From Dastarcus helophoroides (lineage: Eukaryota; Arthropoda; Insecta; Coleoptera; Bothrideridae): a DNA stretch of 64,000 nucleotides. The position numbers were made by a program, and so were the translations under genes. The stretch lies in assembly GCA_028583605.1 (NCBI GenBank), contig CM053333.1, positions 10,510,638-10,574,637 on the forward strand, read 5' to 3'. Below are positions 11,487 through 22,691 of this stretch, piece after piece. The notes under the pieces are model-generated. The model ran no database searches, had not been told where the DNA came from, and saw only the letters and a program-made list of their open reading frames with translations. Numbering within the stretch: the first letter of the stretch is position 1; the number at the start of each line of letters is the position of its first letter.

Positions 11487-11674
11487 TAAATTGAAATACA
11501 AATGTTGTCTCTTAAGACCAAGAAAGATTAAAACACAACAAAGATTGCTCTAACGCGTTTCGACAGGCAAGCTATCATCTTCAGAGAGAAACTTTTTTAA
11601 AATCTTTCTTGGTTTAGGGGACAAGATTTATATTTCAATTTTTGAAGATAACCAAGGACCAGTCCTTCCCACCA
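11487..11674. repeat. Foldback family F, copy 2
   Basis: Left arm with CCAAGAAAGATTAAAACACA, then GCTCTAACGCGTTTCGACAG and the complement of CTGAAGATGATAGC. The right arm is shortened but ends with AACCAAGGACCAGTCCTTCC. The centre of the right arm is deleted. Confidence 0.8.
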
Positions 11675-12487
11675 AAAAAAATTGTTTTTATGGATGATTT
11701 TATTTAAATATCTGTGAAACCAATACAATGCACGTCTTTCTGTTATATATATCCAAAGGATAATTCTTTATGAAAAAAATCTCGAAAATTTCAAACGGCA
11801 CGATTTTTAAAAAATCTAAATTTTCAAAAAAAAATATAAACTTTGAAAGGTCAACATTTTTAAAAAATCGAATTTTTTAAATAAAACTTCAAATTAAATA
11901 AAAACTACATTTTCAAAGAACAATCGAAAGAAAGCCGAAATTTTAAAAAATAATTGAAATTAAAAAGAAATATTTAAGAATCAATATTTTTAAAAAGCTA
12001 CAGTTTTGAAAGGATTTAATTTTTAAAAGGTTTAGTTTTTGAAAAAAACCAAACTTTGAAGGTCGCAATTTTCAAAAAAAAATCAAAATTTTTAGAACCC
12101 AGAAATTTTTAGAAAAGTTTGTCGAAACGTAGAAAAAAGTCTAAATTTTCAATAAAAAGTATATTTTTTTAAAGAGTGGAAATATTGAAAAAATGTCGAA
12201 AATTTAAACACTCAGGATTTTTAAAAAATCTGAATTTTCGAAAAAAACAAACTTTGAAAGGTCGAAAGGTAATATATTAAGTCTCAATTATTCTGAGAGA
12301 AACTATCCGAGACTTATTTACTCAGTTGAGGTAAATTACTGGACACAAAATGTTCTCTATATTTTATCTCCGAGAGAAATGTGCGGAATAAAGTGTCTAG
12401 TGTAAACCGTTGATTGAATAATATATTCAATCAACGTGTAAACGTACCGTAAGTTCTAATGCAGCAAAGTTCTGTGAAAGCAAACCT
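11675..12487. other. Degenerate AT-rich repeat DNA
   Basis: Quasi-periodic variants of AAAATTTTCAAAAA and TCGAAATTT, no ORF. Near 12300-12450 the sequence becomes less repetitive. Confidence 0.5.
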
Positions 12488-12604
12488 GAGCACAGAATTC
12501 CACTAATAGAAATCAGTAGCTGGGGCATTTATTCTAGAGGGCGCCCAGGCACGAGATATGGCAGAAAAGACGAGGAATGACGTTTTTAAAGTTGCATAAA
12601 AATT
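12488..12604. repeat. Dispersed repeat R1, copy 2
   Basis: Same orientation as 9083-9200; see that entry. No terminal repeats are obvious, so the class is unknown. Confidence 0.7.
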
Positions 12605-15600
12605 CGATTTCAGTAAAACAAACTGATATACAGTGAACTCGTTCTTATAGAGTTACTGCTGATTTATTAAGGTGTTTTGCTTTTCATAAATGAGGAAGCT
12701 GATCGAGAAAGCAAACTCCATTGAAAGTTATTTCATTTATTATATGATGCACATATTATTGCAAACAATTCGTTTTTTTTTGAGAACGTTGGACTTAGAA
12801 TTTACATTTTATTTGAATTTCAACTTTAAAGTTATATCGAAATTAAAGTCAAAATTTTGAAAAAAGGGAGGAAATCTCGTTCTAAAAAAAACGCAACTGA
12901 AAAAGAGTAAGAATTTTTAGGTGCCCAAAATGTAATTAAAATTTATTTTACGATTTCTCAGAAATGTGGGTTATTTTTGAAAATTTGATTTTGTTTTCAT
13001 TGATTCAATAAGGATTACTATTTTTTTTTCAATTTCAATTTTAACGTTGAAATTTTGTAATTAAAGTCCGATTTTAAGAAACAGTTTCAAAGTTTGGGGA
13101 TTAAATTGGAAAATTCGAATCTAACATGGAAATTTTCGAATAAAGGTGTGCACTTCAAATATAAATTCTTTAAATATATTTTTAAATATATTTTTAAATA
13201 GAAAAACAAATAGCTTCTGTCTTTTTCAAAATATCCCATTTGAAAAGGTTTTAAATTTTAAATATTCCTTTTATTAAATGTTTATTTTAATTTTTGTGAA
13301 AGCATTTTCTTTAATATTTTGAAAACAAATGTACAGGGAAAGAAGGCGAAGCAGTTTTGAGAAAAAACGGGGTTGAAGGTGCATATTCTCTACAATTTCT
13401 TTATTAAAGAAAAACGAAAATGTATTATAACTCCCAATTTGTTATATTTTTAGCATGTGACTCTAGATGAAATGAAACTTTATACCTTTGGCTAGCAGAT
13501 GGTGCAGGTAACTCATTTTTGGAAAAAGTACCCTCCAAATGTTAAATTATATAAAAAAAATGTAATTGTATTTAAACGGTTTCTGTGGTAAGAAACCTTT
13601 TTATTTTTTGGTTGAACGCAATATATGCCTTCCTCACGAATATTTTAAGAGGATTTAAAAGGGGTCGCGGCTGAAAAAAGTTTGGGAACCATTGCTTTAA
13701 GGAATCTGAGCTTTAAAAAAATGCAATGAAACGAATATAGGCGTGACTATTTTTACATCTCCTGCATGTTTCGAATTCAAGTCGTTGCAATATAAATAAA
13801 GTATACACGAGCCACACACGAATTATTTTTATATTTTTTGTAATTTTCTGGATAAAAATTCAAATATCGTCTAATATCGAGTGTCCTAATTTTAGACCAC
13901 CGACAGCAGTTTTATTTGTATCGATTATGAATTAACATTTTATAGGACAGTAAATGTATACTTTCGTTAAAGTTCAAATTCTCCCTAGAAATGCTTGCAC
14001 GTACATTTTTGTTTGTATTTGTAGCAAATGCAATGTTTGTGTTAGTGTTATCAAGGTGGCAGTAATTACATTACATAATCAAGGTTATTCTATGTGGGTC
14101 TTTATTGATTAAAAATTAGACCGTTATAATTGCCCTTTTAGGAACAAACGTGATATTTATCTTGCTGTTGAAATAATGTAATCGTGATATGTCATTGACG
14201 AGCTAATTGACCCATCGTTCCAAATTAGGTGTCTATTTCTCTCACTGGGCTAGGTTTTCAATTAACCCAAATATTGAATTATCCAACTGAGATTGATGTT
14301 CTCTATGCTTAACAAGGGAATCATAGGGGTAAATAAGGGGCAAAATCGTGAGACACGTTGAATTTATTTGTAATATCAATAAATTATTAATATTTTCAAC
14401 AAAGGTATATATTTTTGAATTATAATAGGAAATGATTTGTTTTACTCCCCACAATAGGCAATTTTTTTTATAAAATTATGTATATTTTGTAGATGCTTGC
14501 TTAAACTGTTTCAAAGACTGCGTAGCTCTTAAAATTCATAATTCATTTGAACAGGTAAAATTGAACAACGAATATCGATCATTCGGTTTGGTTATGAAGT
14601 AAACGAGTTTAGAAGGTATTGCGGATAATGTGTTTCATTTTAACAACCTAAAAATAACGACATCCTTAATCTTATGCATAATTAAAAAAAATCGAACTTA
14701 CTTTAATGTGTGATGAATTCTTACTATTTTTAAGTTATATTTATGTATTTAGAAAGCTTTATATTAACAGATGTAAAGCCTGAGAAATTTTATATGCTTA
14801 AATGTCGGCTATAGGTCCTCCAGTAGACGAAACACTCGTTGTTAGAGTTTTCCCCATATTTCTGAAAAAAAAAACTTACTTAAAGCTGCCCAAAGCAAAA
14901 AAATCGCCAGAAGTGATCGTGATTATGTCACATTATCAAATAATTTCAAATACGTGTAATATTAATCGATAAAGGACAAGTTTTGAATAAAAAAAGGTTT
15001 ATGTATGTATGTACATATACATAAGTAAGTAATTTAACTGAAACTAGGATTTGTCAAATGAAAACTACTTGATACCTATGAAGTATAAATATTAATTAAA
15101 TTAAGAATATTTTAATTATGACATTTTCAAAAATTTCAAATTATTTCCAAAATTACAAATTTTTCCCAATATCTTGAACTATCCCAAATATTCAAATTTT
15201 CACCTCAATTTCCAGTTTTTGGTTATTTACTGTTATTTACTGACATTTGGCTCGAACTTTCATTTCGAAATTTTTATTTTAGTCTCAAAAAATTAGACGA
15301 AATTTTGATTTTACTCTCAAAATTTTTACTTCCACCGAGGTTTCGGAAATTCAATAAAAAAAGTTGCTTTTGAATATTTTGCTGAAAGTTACAACTTTTT
15401 GCCAAATTTCATTTAAATTTCAAATCTTAGAAAAAAATATTTTTATCCTTCAATATTAAACTTACGTGTTGCTAAAATGTTGACTACAAAGTCGAAATTT
15501 CGAGAAAAATCAAATTTAAAATTCTTAAAAAAATTAAGAAAAAAATTGAAATTCGAATTCTCGCAGTTTTAACAAAAAAAATGTTTGCTTTCAAATTTTT

Positions 15601-16680
15601 TGCTGAAAATACAACTTTTTGTAAAATTCCATTTGCAGTCCAAATATTAGAAAGAAAAATATTTCTATCTTTCAGTATTTAACTTACGTGTTGTTAAAAT
15701 TTTGACTACAAAGACGAAATTTCGAGAAAAATCAATATTTCAAATTTCTGAAAAATTAAAAAAAATATTGAAATTCGAAGTCTTTTGCAGTTTTGAAAAT
15801 AAAAAGATTTGCTTTCGAATTTTTTGCTAAAAATTACAAAATTCCATTCGTAGTCCAAATGTTAAGAAGAAAAATATTTTTAATTTTTAATGGTAAACCT
15901 ACGTGCTGCTACAATTTTGACTACACAGACGAAATTTTGAGAAAATCAGTACTTTAAATTTCTAAAAAATAAAAAAAAGGATTAAAATTTGAAGTTTTTC
16001 GCAGTTTCAACAAAAAAAAAGTGTTTGATTTTGAATTTTTTGTTGAAAACTACATTTTTTTTTGCAAAATTTCATTTATAGTACACGTTAAAAGAAAACA
16101 ACTTTTAACTTAAATTGGGAATTTAGAGAAAAACGTCAACACTTTGAAAAATCCCCCCCTCCCGCACCTTACAAAACAATGTCTTAACGAAATTTATCTC
16201 AGGATTTTAAGTTTATACTTATACACCATATACCTTTTATTAAACTTTGAAAAGCAAATCGAGATAACATTCAAAATTTACAATAATTTTATTTTGGAAA
16301 TGTCGAAATTTTTTCTAAAATATTTGCCTTTTCGTCGAAATTTGAAGTTTACATTTCAGTTTACTTTTAATTTCGAATTTAAGTTATGGTTAAAAAATTT
16401 TGCGATAATAAAGTCAAACTCTTGAAAAAAAATTCAAAATTATAACAAAACATATTTTCTTAAAAAATCCAAAGGCTAAAATTTAATTTTTTTTTCTATA
16501 ATTATTACTTGCCTTTCAGACTATAAAGTTTATATTTCTAGTTCTAATTTTTCTTAAAATTTCCTTGAAAAAATTTAGAGATTAAAGGCAAGTTTTAAAA
16601 AAATCGTACTTCCAAATATTTTATTTTGGATAAATAATTTTTTTTCTGAAACTGTTTCCTTTTTAGAATTTGTAGTTTAT
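12605..16680. other. Gene-free stretch, mixed unique and degenerate repeat DNA
   Basis: 12.6-13.4 kb and 15.1-16.7 kb are TCGAAATTTT-type repeat DNA. In 15.36-16.05 kb a unit of roughly 240 bp seems to recur three times: each copy has a poly-A/TTTGCTTTC start, then a line like CTTACGTGTTGCTAAAATTTTGAC, then CGAAATTTCGAGAAAATCA. 13.7-15.0 kb looks unique but non-coding. Confidence 0.45.
13651..13700 (+). mobile_element. Possible hAT-type element end
   Basis: GGGGTCGCGG-CTGAAAAAAG-TTTGGGAACC resembles the subterminal sequence of hAT transposons and their MITEs. No partner end was found, so this is a scrap only. Confidence 0.3.
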
Positions 16681-16754
16681 TCTTTCAAAGAGTCAAAGTG
16701 ACACTTTGTGGTACGAATCCTCCTTTGGTATTACTAAAAGCCATATCTTAACGC
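16680..16754 (+). mobile_element. Left piece of a decayed non-LTR RNase H region (element L2)
   Basis: Reads as KVTLCGTNP-like sequence, resembling the RVTLxWVPGH region of retrotransposon RNase H. Its continuation appears to lie at 18235-18650, on the other side of the insertion at 16755-18234. The assignment leans on the matching duplication at both junctions. Confidence 0.35.
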
Positions 16755-18234
16755 ATTCATTAGAATGCTGTGCAGGGAAAGGGCAAAGCTATGTCTACAA
16801 GGTCCAAGAAACAACCTCAGGAAACTTGTGTTGCTTTCGACAGGTCACTGTCGATTAAACAAACATCTTCACAGAATGGAAATTATAAACCACCCGAGCT
16901 GTAGGGGGTATTTAGAAGAAGATGAGAGTGTCGAAGACATAATGTGTCACTGTCCAGCACTAGCATCAATCCACGCTGGGGGACATCTGGTCTAGTGTGG
17001 TCAGTTTGAGAGAGGCGTATGCAAGGAACACTCTTCACTTTCTCAACAAGGTTGGGTGCTAGCATCAATTAGAGGATCCAGGCTTTGGAACTTCTGGCCT
17101 GTGGTCAGTTTGAGAGAAGCGCATCCAAGGGACACTTTTCAGTTTCTCAACAAGGTTGGGCGCTGGGATCAATCAGAGGATCCACGCTGGGAGTCTTCTG
17201 ACCTAGTGTGGTCAGTTTGAGAGATGCGCATCCGAGGGACACTCTTCAGTTTCTCAACAAGGTTGGGTGCTAGGATCAATCAGAGGATCCACGATGGGGG
17301 ACTTCTGGCCTAGTGTAGTCAGTTTGAGACAGGCGTATCCAAGGAACCTTCTTCAGTTTCTCAACACTGTTGGGTGCTAGCATCCATCAGAGGATACACG
17401 CTGGGAGACTTCTGGCCTAATGTGGTCAGTTTGAGACAGGCGTATCCAAGGGCCCCTTTTCAGTTTCTCAAAACGGTTGGGTGCTAGTATCAATCCGAGG
17501 ATCCACGATAGGGGACTTTTGGCTTAGTGTGGTTAGTTTGAGATAGGCGTATCCAAGGGACTCTCTTCAGTTTGTCAACAAGTTTGGGTGCTAGGATTAA
17601 TCAGAGGATCCACGATGGGGGACTTCTGGCCTAGTGTGGTCAGTTTGAGACCGGCATACCCAAGGGACCCTCTTCAGTTTCTCAACAAGGTTGGGTGCTA
17701 GGATCAATCCGAGGATCCACGATGGGGGACTTTTGGCCTAGTGTGGTCAGTTTAAGACAGGCGTATCCAAAGGACCCTCTTCAGTTTCTCAACATGGTTG
17801 GGTGCTAGCATTAATCAGAGGATTTACGCTGGGGGACTTCTGGCCTAGTGTGGTCAGTTTGAGAGAAGCGCATCCAAGGGACACTCTTCAGTTTCTCAAT
17901 AAGGTTGGGTGCTGGGATTAATCAGAGGATCCACGCTGGGGGACTTCTGGCCTAGTGTGGTCAGTTTAAGAAGGGCGTATCCAAGGGACCCTCTTCAGTT
18001 TCTGAACAGGGTTGGATGCTACCATCAATCAGAGGATCCACGCTGGGGGACTTCTCGCCTGTGATCAGTTTGAGAAAGGCGCATTCAAGGGACACTCCTC
18101 AGTTTCTTAACAAGGTTAGGTGCATGAATGAATGACCAAAGACGTCCCAATCATGACGATAGCACAATGGACCCGGAAAGAGTGGCCTAAGAGCTGGCCT
18201 AAATTCTAGGCAGCCCACTTCAAATCCAGAATCC
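16755..18234 (+). mobile_element. 5'-truncated LOA/I-like non-LTR fragment (element L1) with internal tandem array
   Basis: Starts in the RNase H tail (RMLCRERAKLCLQ..., then TGHCRLNKHLHRM and the zinc-knuckle-like PSCRG...CHCPAL), runs through the 107-bp array, and ends in a 3' UTR (TGACCAAAGACG... to AATCCAGAATCC) shared with the copy at 45187-45719. A near-identical 15-17 bp sequence (AAGCCATRTCTTAACG) is present at both edges (16737-16753 and 18236-18252) and looks like a target-site duplication. Dead: 5' truncated and frame-broken by the array. Confidence 0.75.
16964..18122 (+). repeat. 107-bp tandem array, 11 units, derived from L1 coding end
   Basis: Unit starts were located at 16964, 17061, 17164, 17272, 17379, 17486, 17593, 17700, 17807, 17914 and 18021. 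From the fourth unit on the period is exactly 107 bp; the first three units are shortened by small deletions. In one frame a unit encodes SIRGSTLGDFWP...LREAYPRDTLQFLNKVG, the C-terminus of the L1 protein seen intact at 45283. As 107 is not a multiple of three, the frame changes at every unit and each unit adds stops. Units differ at several sites each, so the array is not brand new. Confidence 0.92.
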
Positions 18235-18650
18235 AGAAGCCATGTCTTAACGGAACTCCTCAATTAGGAAGAGGGACAAATGAACACCGTCTGGAAAAAT
18301 ACTCCAGACCAAAGACAAGCTAGAAGATTTCTAATCGATTCGCCAGAGAAGGCAAGGCTCATCGATCTACCCAAAAACCATATACTTAATAAGTATAACG
18401 CTCATTACTGGTCTTCTTATCGGACATTGTCCCTCGAGATACCACCTTAGGAAAATAAGTAAAACAGATATGTAGATTCTGTCATGTCTTGGACGAGACA
18501 CCAGAGCACATATTATGCAGCTACCCCTAACTGATTCAGGGCAGAATGAAACATTTCAGAAGGATGGAAACAACACCTTGGCAGTTTAGCTCCAAGAAAT
18601 ATCCTAGACTTTATGAAAAGCCTGGAAGACATTGAAATAATTTGGATTAG
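18235..18650 (+). mobile_element. Decayed non-LTR RNase H C-terminus (element L2)
   Basis: Frame-shifted pieces read WKNTPDQRQARRFLIDSP, then GLLIGHCPSRYHLRKISKTD and CRFCHVLDETPEHILCSYP, the C-terminal RNase H/zinc-knuckle pattern of I/LOA-type retrotransposons. It is a family different from L1, carries at least one frameshift (near the CRFC motif) and stops. Confidence 0.7.
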
Positions 18651-18851
18651 GGTTATTCACAAAAGAACTAAGTTGGTAGAAGTGCAGAAATGTCTTAAGA
18701 AAGCAAACTACCTCACAAAAATCTTCAATATACAATTTACAACATGTATTTTTTTAAACATTTTTAATTCAAAGTCTGAATCAAAAAAATTGAAATTAAG
18801 AGGCAACGTTTAAAAAATTTTTTTTTTTTTGAATTTCCAAATATTTTTTTT

Positions 18852-19074
18852 GGTTGCCTTGGTTATCTTCAAAAAATGAAATACAAATCTTGTCCTCTGA
18901 AATCAACAAAGATTAAAAAACACAACAAAATTTGCTCTAACGCGTTTCGATAGCCAAGCCATCAGTATCTCTCCGAAGATGATAGCTTGGGAATCGAAAC
19001 GCGTTAAAGTAACCTTTGTTAGGTTTTTTAATCTTTCTTGGATTCAGGAGATAAGATTTGTATTTCATTTTTTC
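18852..19074. repeat. Foldback family F, copy 3
   Basis: Two facing arms of about 95 bp: GGTTATCTTC...CTTGTCCTCTGAAATCAAC on the left and the complement ending ...AAGATTTGTATTTCA on the right, with AACGCGTTTCGATAGCCAAG / CTTGGGAATCGAAACGCGTT at the centre. Confidence 0.85.
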
Positions 19075-19534
19075 TAAATATTCTATTTTAAAACCAATAA
19101 TTATTTTGAGAGTTCTTTTTACTTTTCAAAATTTGTTTTTTTTTTATTTTTTATTGAAATTTCGGTTTTAAAGTTGAATCGATTCAAACGCTAGATTTTG
19201 TCTCCGAAATAATGAGTATAAAGTTAAAATTTTGTAGTTAAGGTTGATTTTTTTTTCAAAATTTTTCGTTTTGATTTTTACTTCTCTTGAAATTTCTAAT
19301 TTATATTTCAGATTTATGTCTTAATATTGAATTTATGGCTGAAAACTGAAAAGAGTTTGTTGCTTGCTGATTATAAAGTCAACATTTTGTGGTTGCAGTC
19401 GAAATGTCGAAAGTAAAGATAATATTTATAAAAAGGTCAAAATCTCAGGATTTTTTTTTTCAAAATTTATATCTTAAATTTTAGCTTGAAGTGTATATCC
19501 CAGTTTTTTTTAATATTAAATTTATATTCTTCAT

Positions 19535-19992
19535 GATGGACTCTTAATCATCGGAAACATGTTTATTGATTTTATTATTTATTGATGAACAGTCTATTCA
19601 TGTTAAAAAAATTATTATGTATTTCAATTCATTGTTTTTAAGTACTTCTTCCTTATTGTTCCCTTTCCATGTTATGCACTGCTGACGAGCTCAAATGAGA
19701 ACGAAACATTGATATCCAGTGCTACAACCTCTTTTTACATTTTTTTATATTTTCATAATTTATTTAAAAAAATTCATATCTAATTTTGGTCTTCCATATT
19801 TCATTTTTTCCTATTCTATGGAAAATAAAGTAACCTATTTTTGGCAACTGTCATGACGTTTTAAATAAATTTAGATATCACGTAGTCATATTTCAAAAAA
19901 TGTTTTAGAATATTATCAACATTCATTAATAAAAATTTAAATATTTTAAAAGTTGGTCGCAGAAATGTTAAATGAAATTAATAAACATTAAA
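19535..19992. repeat. Inverted-ended element P, diverged copy
   Basis: Left end GGACTCTTAATCATCGGAAAC with ATGTTTATTGATTTTATT; right end GGTCGCAGAAATGTTAAAT followed by GAAATTAATAAACAT. The same two modules occur at 37924-38035. At 19687-19715 the interior has CTGACGAGCTC-AAAT-GAGAACGAAAC, a second hammerhead-like core. Confidence 0.5.
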
Positions 19993-21505
19993 TTTATAAG
20001 CTAAAAATCAAACGACTGTATTTTCGAAATGTAGAACAATTCTCAAAATTTTCAAAAATAAATTTTTTGGAAGTTTACGTTTTCTTTACTTTTTTCTTTT
20101 CGAAGTTTTTTTTTAACATGGAAATTTAGACTTTAAATTCAATCTTTCGACTTCGTTTCCGAAAAAATATTGAATTTTTACGGTTAGTGTCGAAATTTTA
20201 AAATGAAAGTCGACATTTCCAAACGTAAGTAGAGATTTAAAAAAAATATTTTAAATTTCCAAAAAATTCGGTTTTTTCCGAAATTTGAATTTTCCATGAA
20301 AATTTCTGAAAATTTAAGAAAAAAATCCAGTTTCGTCAATTTGTTTTTTTTTGGCTCCAACAACTCAATTTATCAAAGCAGAAATTTTTGGTCTAAAGTA
20401 GGAAAAAACAACTCGAATTTTACTCATTTTAGACGAGTTTTCATCCAAAATTTCGATTTTTTTAAGGTTTCAAACCTATTTATTTTATTTTTAGGAAACT
20501 AGAACTTTCAACTTCAATTTTCAAATTTCGATTTAAAAACACATTTTTGCTCAATTAATCACTCAATTTTGGAAGCAAAATTGAAAGTCTGGGTTTAAAG
20601 TCGAAAATTTGACCACAAATTCAAAACGTTTAAAATAATGGAAAAACTAGAACTTAAACAAGAAAAGCCTTTGGAAGGCGGAACGTTTAGAAACCATAGA
20701 ACTTTTCTAAAAAATGTTTACTTTTTTCTGAACGTTTTTACATTAAACTTGAACTGTTCTATTCTTTCTTACAGTTTGAGCATAAAATGTCTAGTTTTCT
20801 TCTTTCTTCGACTCCAAAAACAAGTTTAGAAAAAAAGACGACATATTCAGACTTAAATTGGAATTTGGAAAAAACCTCTGCATTGAATAGCAAAAATTTC
20901 CTAGAAATCCTAAACTGTTTAATCGAAATTTGGGCCTTTTTCCCAATATTTCAAGTTTGGACATAACATTTTTAATTCTTTAAAATTAGATGAGATTTTT
21001 AAATTTTACTTATTGTTAGTGGAATTGTTCAACAATTGTAACTCATAAAATATCTTATTTAACGATAAATACGACAAATAGATATAATTATTGCGAAATA
21101 CGATTACATAAGAATCTGGATATAAATAAATTCATTTAAATATTTTATGATCAATTTGGTCAATGTGCAAAAAGAAAACGTATTTCTTTTATTATATATA
21201 CCAAACCAAGTAGATAATCATATCTACAGTTTATAACAACCAGTACAGTTTTCAATTAACAACAAAATATTTAAAATCTTAAATCAAGTAATTTTCATTA
21301 ACATTGATCATCCCTACTCTACTGACTAATTTCTAAAAAAAAAGTTATGGGGCATAACGAATCAACGACACCATCCTATCAGAGGAGTATGCTCCTGAAT
21401 GAATAATTGGAATGAATTTGATATATCATTTTTTTATTCTGGGGAAACTGGAAACCTATGAGGTAATATCAGGGAAGAGGATAGGAGACTGGTTGATGGG
21501 TGGTC
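19993..21505. other. Degenerate AT-rich DNA and 3' flank of the Teh-like gene
   Basis: TCGAAATTTT-type repeats to about 21.0 kb, then AT-rich DNA likely to include the 3' UTR of the minus-strand Teh-like gene. No ORF is supported. Confidence 0.4.
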
Positions 21506-22378
21506 TTACCCTCCTAAGGAGCCGGAGTTGACTATTCCTTCTGTGAAGCTATCTCTACTCATTTCGTCTACCATAGCCACTTTGAAGTGATGGCCGAAGC
21601 TGGCCAAGTCTTCTCTAAACGTTTCGCTAGCGGGTGTAAGGCATTCACTAGCTTGTTGTACGATTGGTGTGTCGATTCCGCTTTCTTCCTGGACGTCGAT
21701 GTCTTCGGCGTTCTTTTTCAGCAGCGCTGTCTCTTCGTCTTCGTTATATATTTTGAAATAAGCCACCACCAAATAGATTACGGAAAGTATAAAGGAGGGA
21801 ATCGGAATAGCCATGGCATATACCAAATTCATATAAACTTGCCACATATCTAAACTATTAATTACGATACTTGGATCTACTCGGCTGTAGTAGCATGAAA
21901 AGTTTGTACCTAATTCTCTATATGTCTTAATGAAAATTGAACAATTGAGCATGGGCGGGTATCCACAGCCTTTTACGTTCGGAAGTAATCTGGCTTCCTC
22001 GTAAAAACCATCCGAAGAATTGCTGAACGAACCGTTGTCATCGTAATCGTAATCGTCATCTTCCTCGGACGAATAATTTTGCATTCGCCGATAATTCACT
22101 AATATTTGCGTGCAGTCGTAAATGTCCTTAGTACATCCTTCGCGACACGACGTCCAGCTACAATTAGACACACCTAATCGTCTTTCCACTTTCACCGTCA
22201 CACACGACACTGGTGTTTCATCGAATTCCATGAATATTGTGGTGAAAGCTGGGTCGATGACAAAAGGCACGAGGAATAAAAAGGAGAATAAGCTAAAAGT
22301 GCCAAGCAATACGAAGAATGCGGTAGTATAAAAAAGTAATTTTTGTTTACATGTTTGTTTAACCTCCTCAGTTTCCAT
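21506..22378 (-). CDS. TipE-homologue (Teh-like) sodium-channel auxiliary subunit
   Basis: TipE/Teh proteins are two-pass plasma-membrane subunits that raise surface expression and tune gating of the insect Para sodium channel. This 290-residue product has a short cytoplasmic N-terminus, TM1 at about 16-41 (ending FLFLVPFVIDP), an extracellular loop and TM2 at about 185-208. The loop has the family cysteines: PVSC, NCSWTSCREGC, GCGYPPMLNC and FSCYYSRV, several N-glycosylation sites and an unusual acidic EEDDDYDYDD insert. A long cytoplasmic tail follows. Which Teh (2, 3 or 4) I cannot decide. The TAA sits inside GGAGG-GTAAGA, a good splice-donor sequence, so the C-terminus could be altered by splicing to another exon. 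Divergent from tipE 4.7 kb away. Confidence 0.9.
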   Translation of the reverse strand: METEEVKQTCKQKLLFYTTAFFVLLGTFSLFSFLFLVPFVIDPAFTTIFMEFDETPVSCVTVKVERRLGVSNCSWTSCREGCTKDIYDCTQILVNYRRMQNYSSEEDDDYDYDDNGSFSNSSDGFYEEARLLPNVKGCGYPPMLNCSIFIKTYRELGTNFSCYYSRVDPSIVINSLDMWQVYMNLVYAMAIPIPSFILSVIYLVVAYFKIYNEDEETALLKKNAEDIDVQEESGIDTPIVQQASECLTPASETFREDLASFGHHFKVAMVDEMSRDSFTEGIVNSGSLGG

Positions 22379-22675
22379 GGTAGTAATTTAAAGTGAAGAG
22401 GAGTTTCGAACCCCCCGATCATCTGCATTAAAGCCCGGGTGCGAGCGGCGACGGCCAGCTCACCTGCGGAACACCGACGAACGTTTACGTTACATTACAA
22501 ACGCTACTTTTTCCTCAATCGATCAAATGACAAATTCATTATTATAGTCTATTAATGGCATCCCCTGTATCGCTCCATTCTCTATATCGCGGCGTCACTC
22601 AACTGGTTATCCGTGACACATGTAAGTCCTTAGTCCTGGCTACTGCAGTCTGTTTAGCGTATCGATCCTCAACAG

Positions 22676-22691
22676 CGTTGCCAGACGCCCA
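22676..22691 (-). promoter_or_regulatory. Motif shared with tipE upstream region
   Basis: On the gene's strand reads TGGGCGTCTGGCAACG, 298 bp before the Teh-like ATG. Fifteen bases are identical to 26737-26751 upstream of tipE, in the same orientation to the gene, and GATC follows 8 bp later in both. A core-promoter or enhancer role is inference. Confidence 0.45.

Noticed and set aside
14242..14454. 70-residue minus-strand ORF
   Set aside because: No family resemblance and AT-driven composition.
16964..18122. CRISPR-like array of regular repeats
   Set aside because: Units are contiguous with no unique spacers, in a eukaryotic genome, and match a retrotransposon coding end.
22122..22428. ORFs overlapping the Teh-like gene start
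   Set aside because: Other-frame shadows of a clearly conserved coding sequence.
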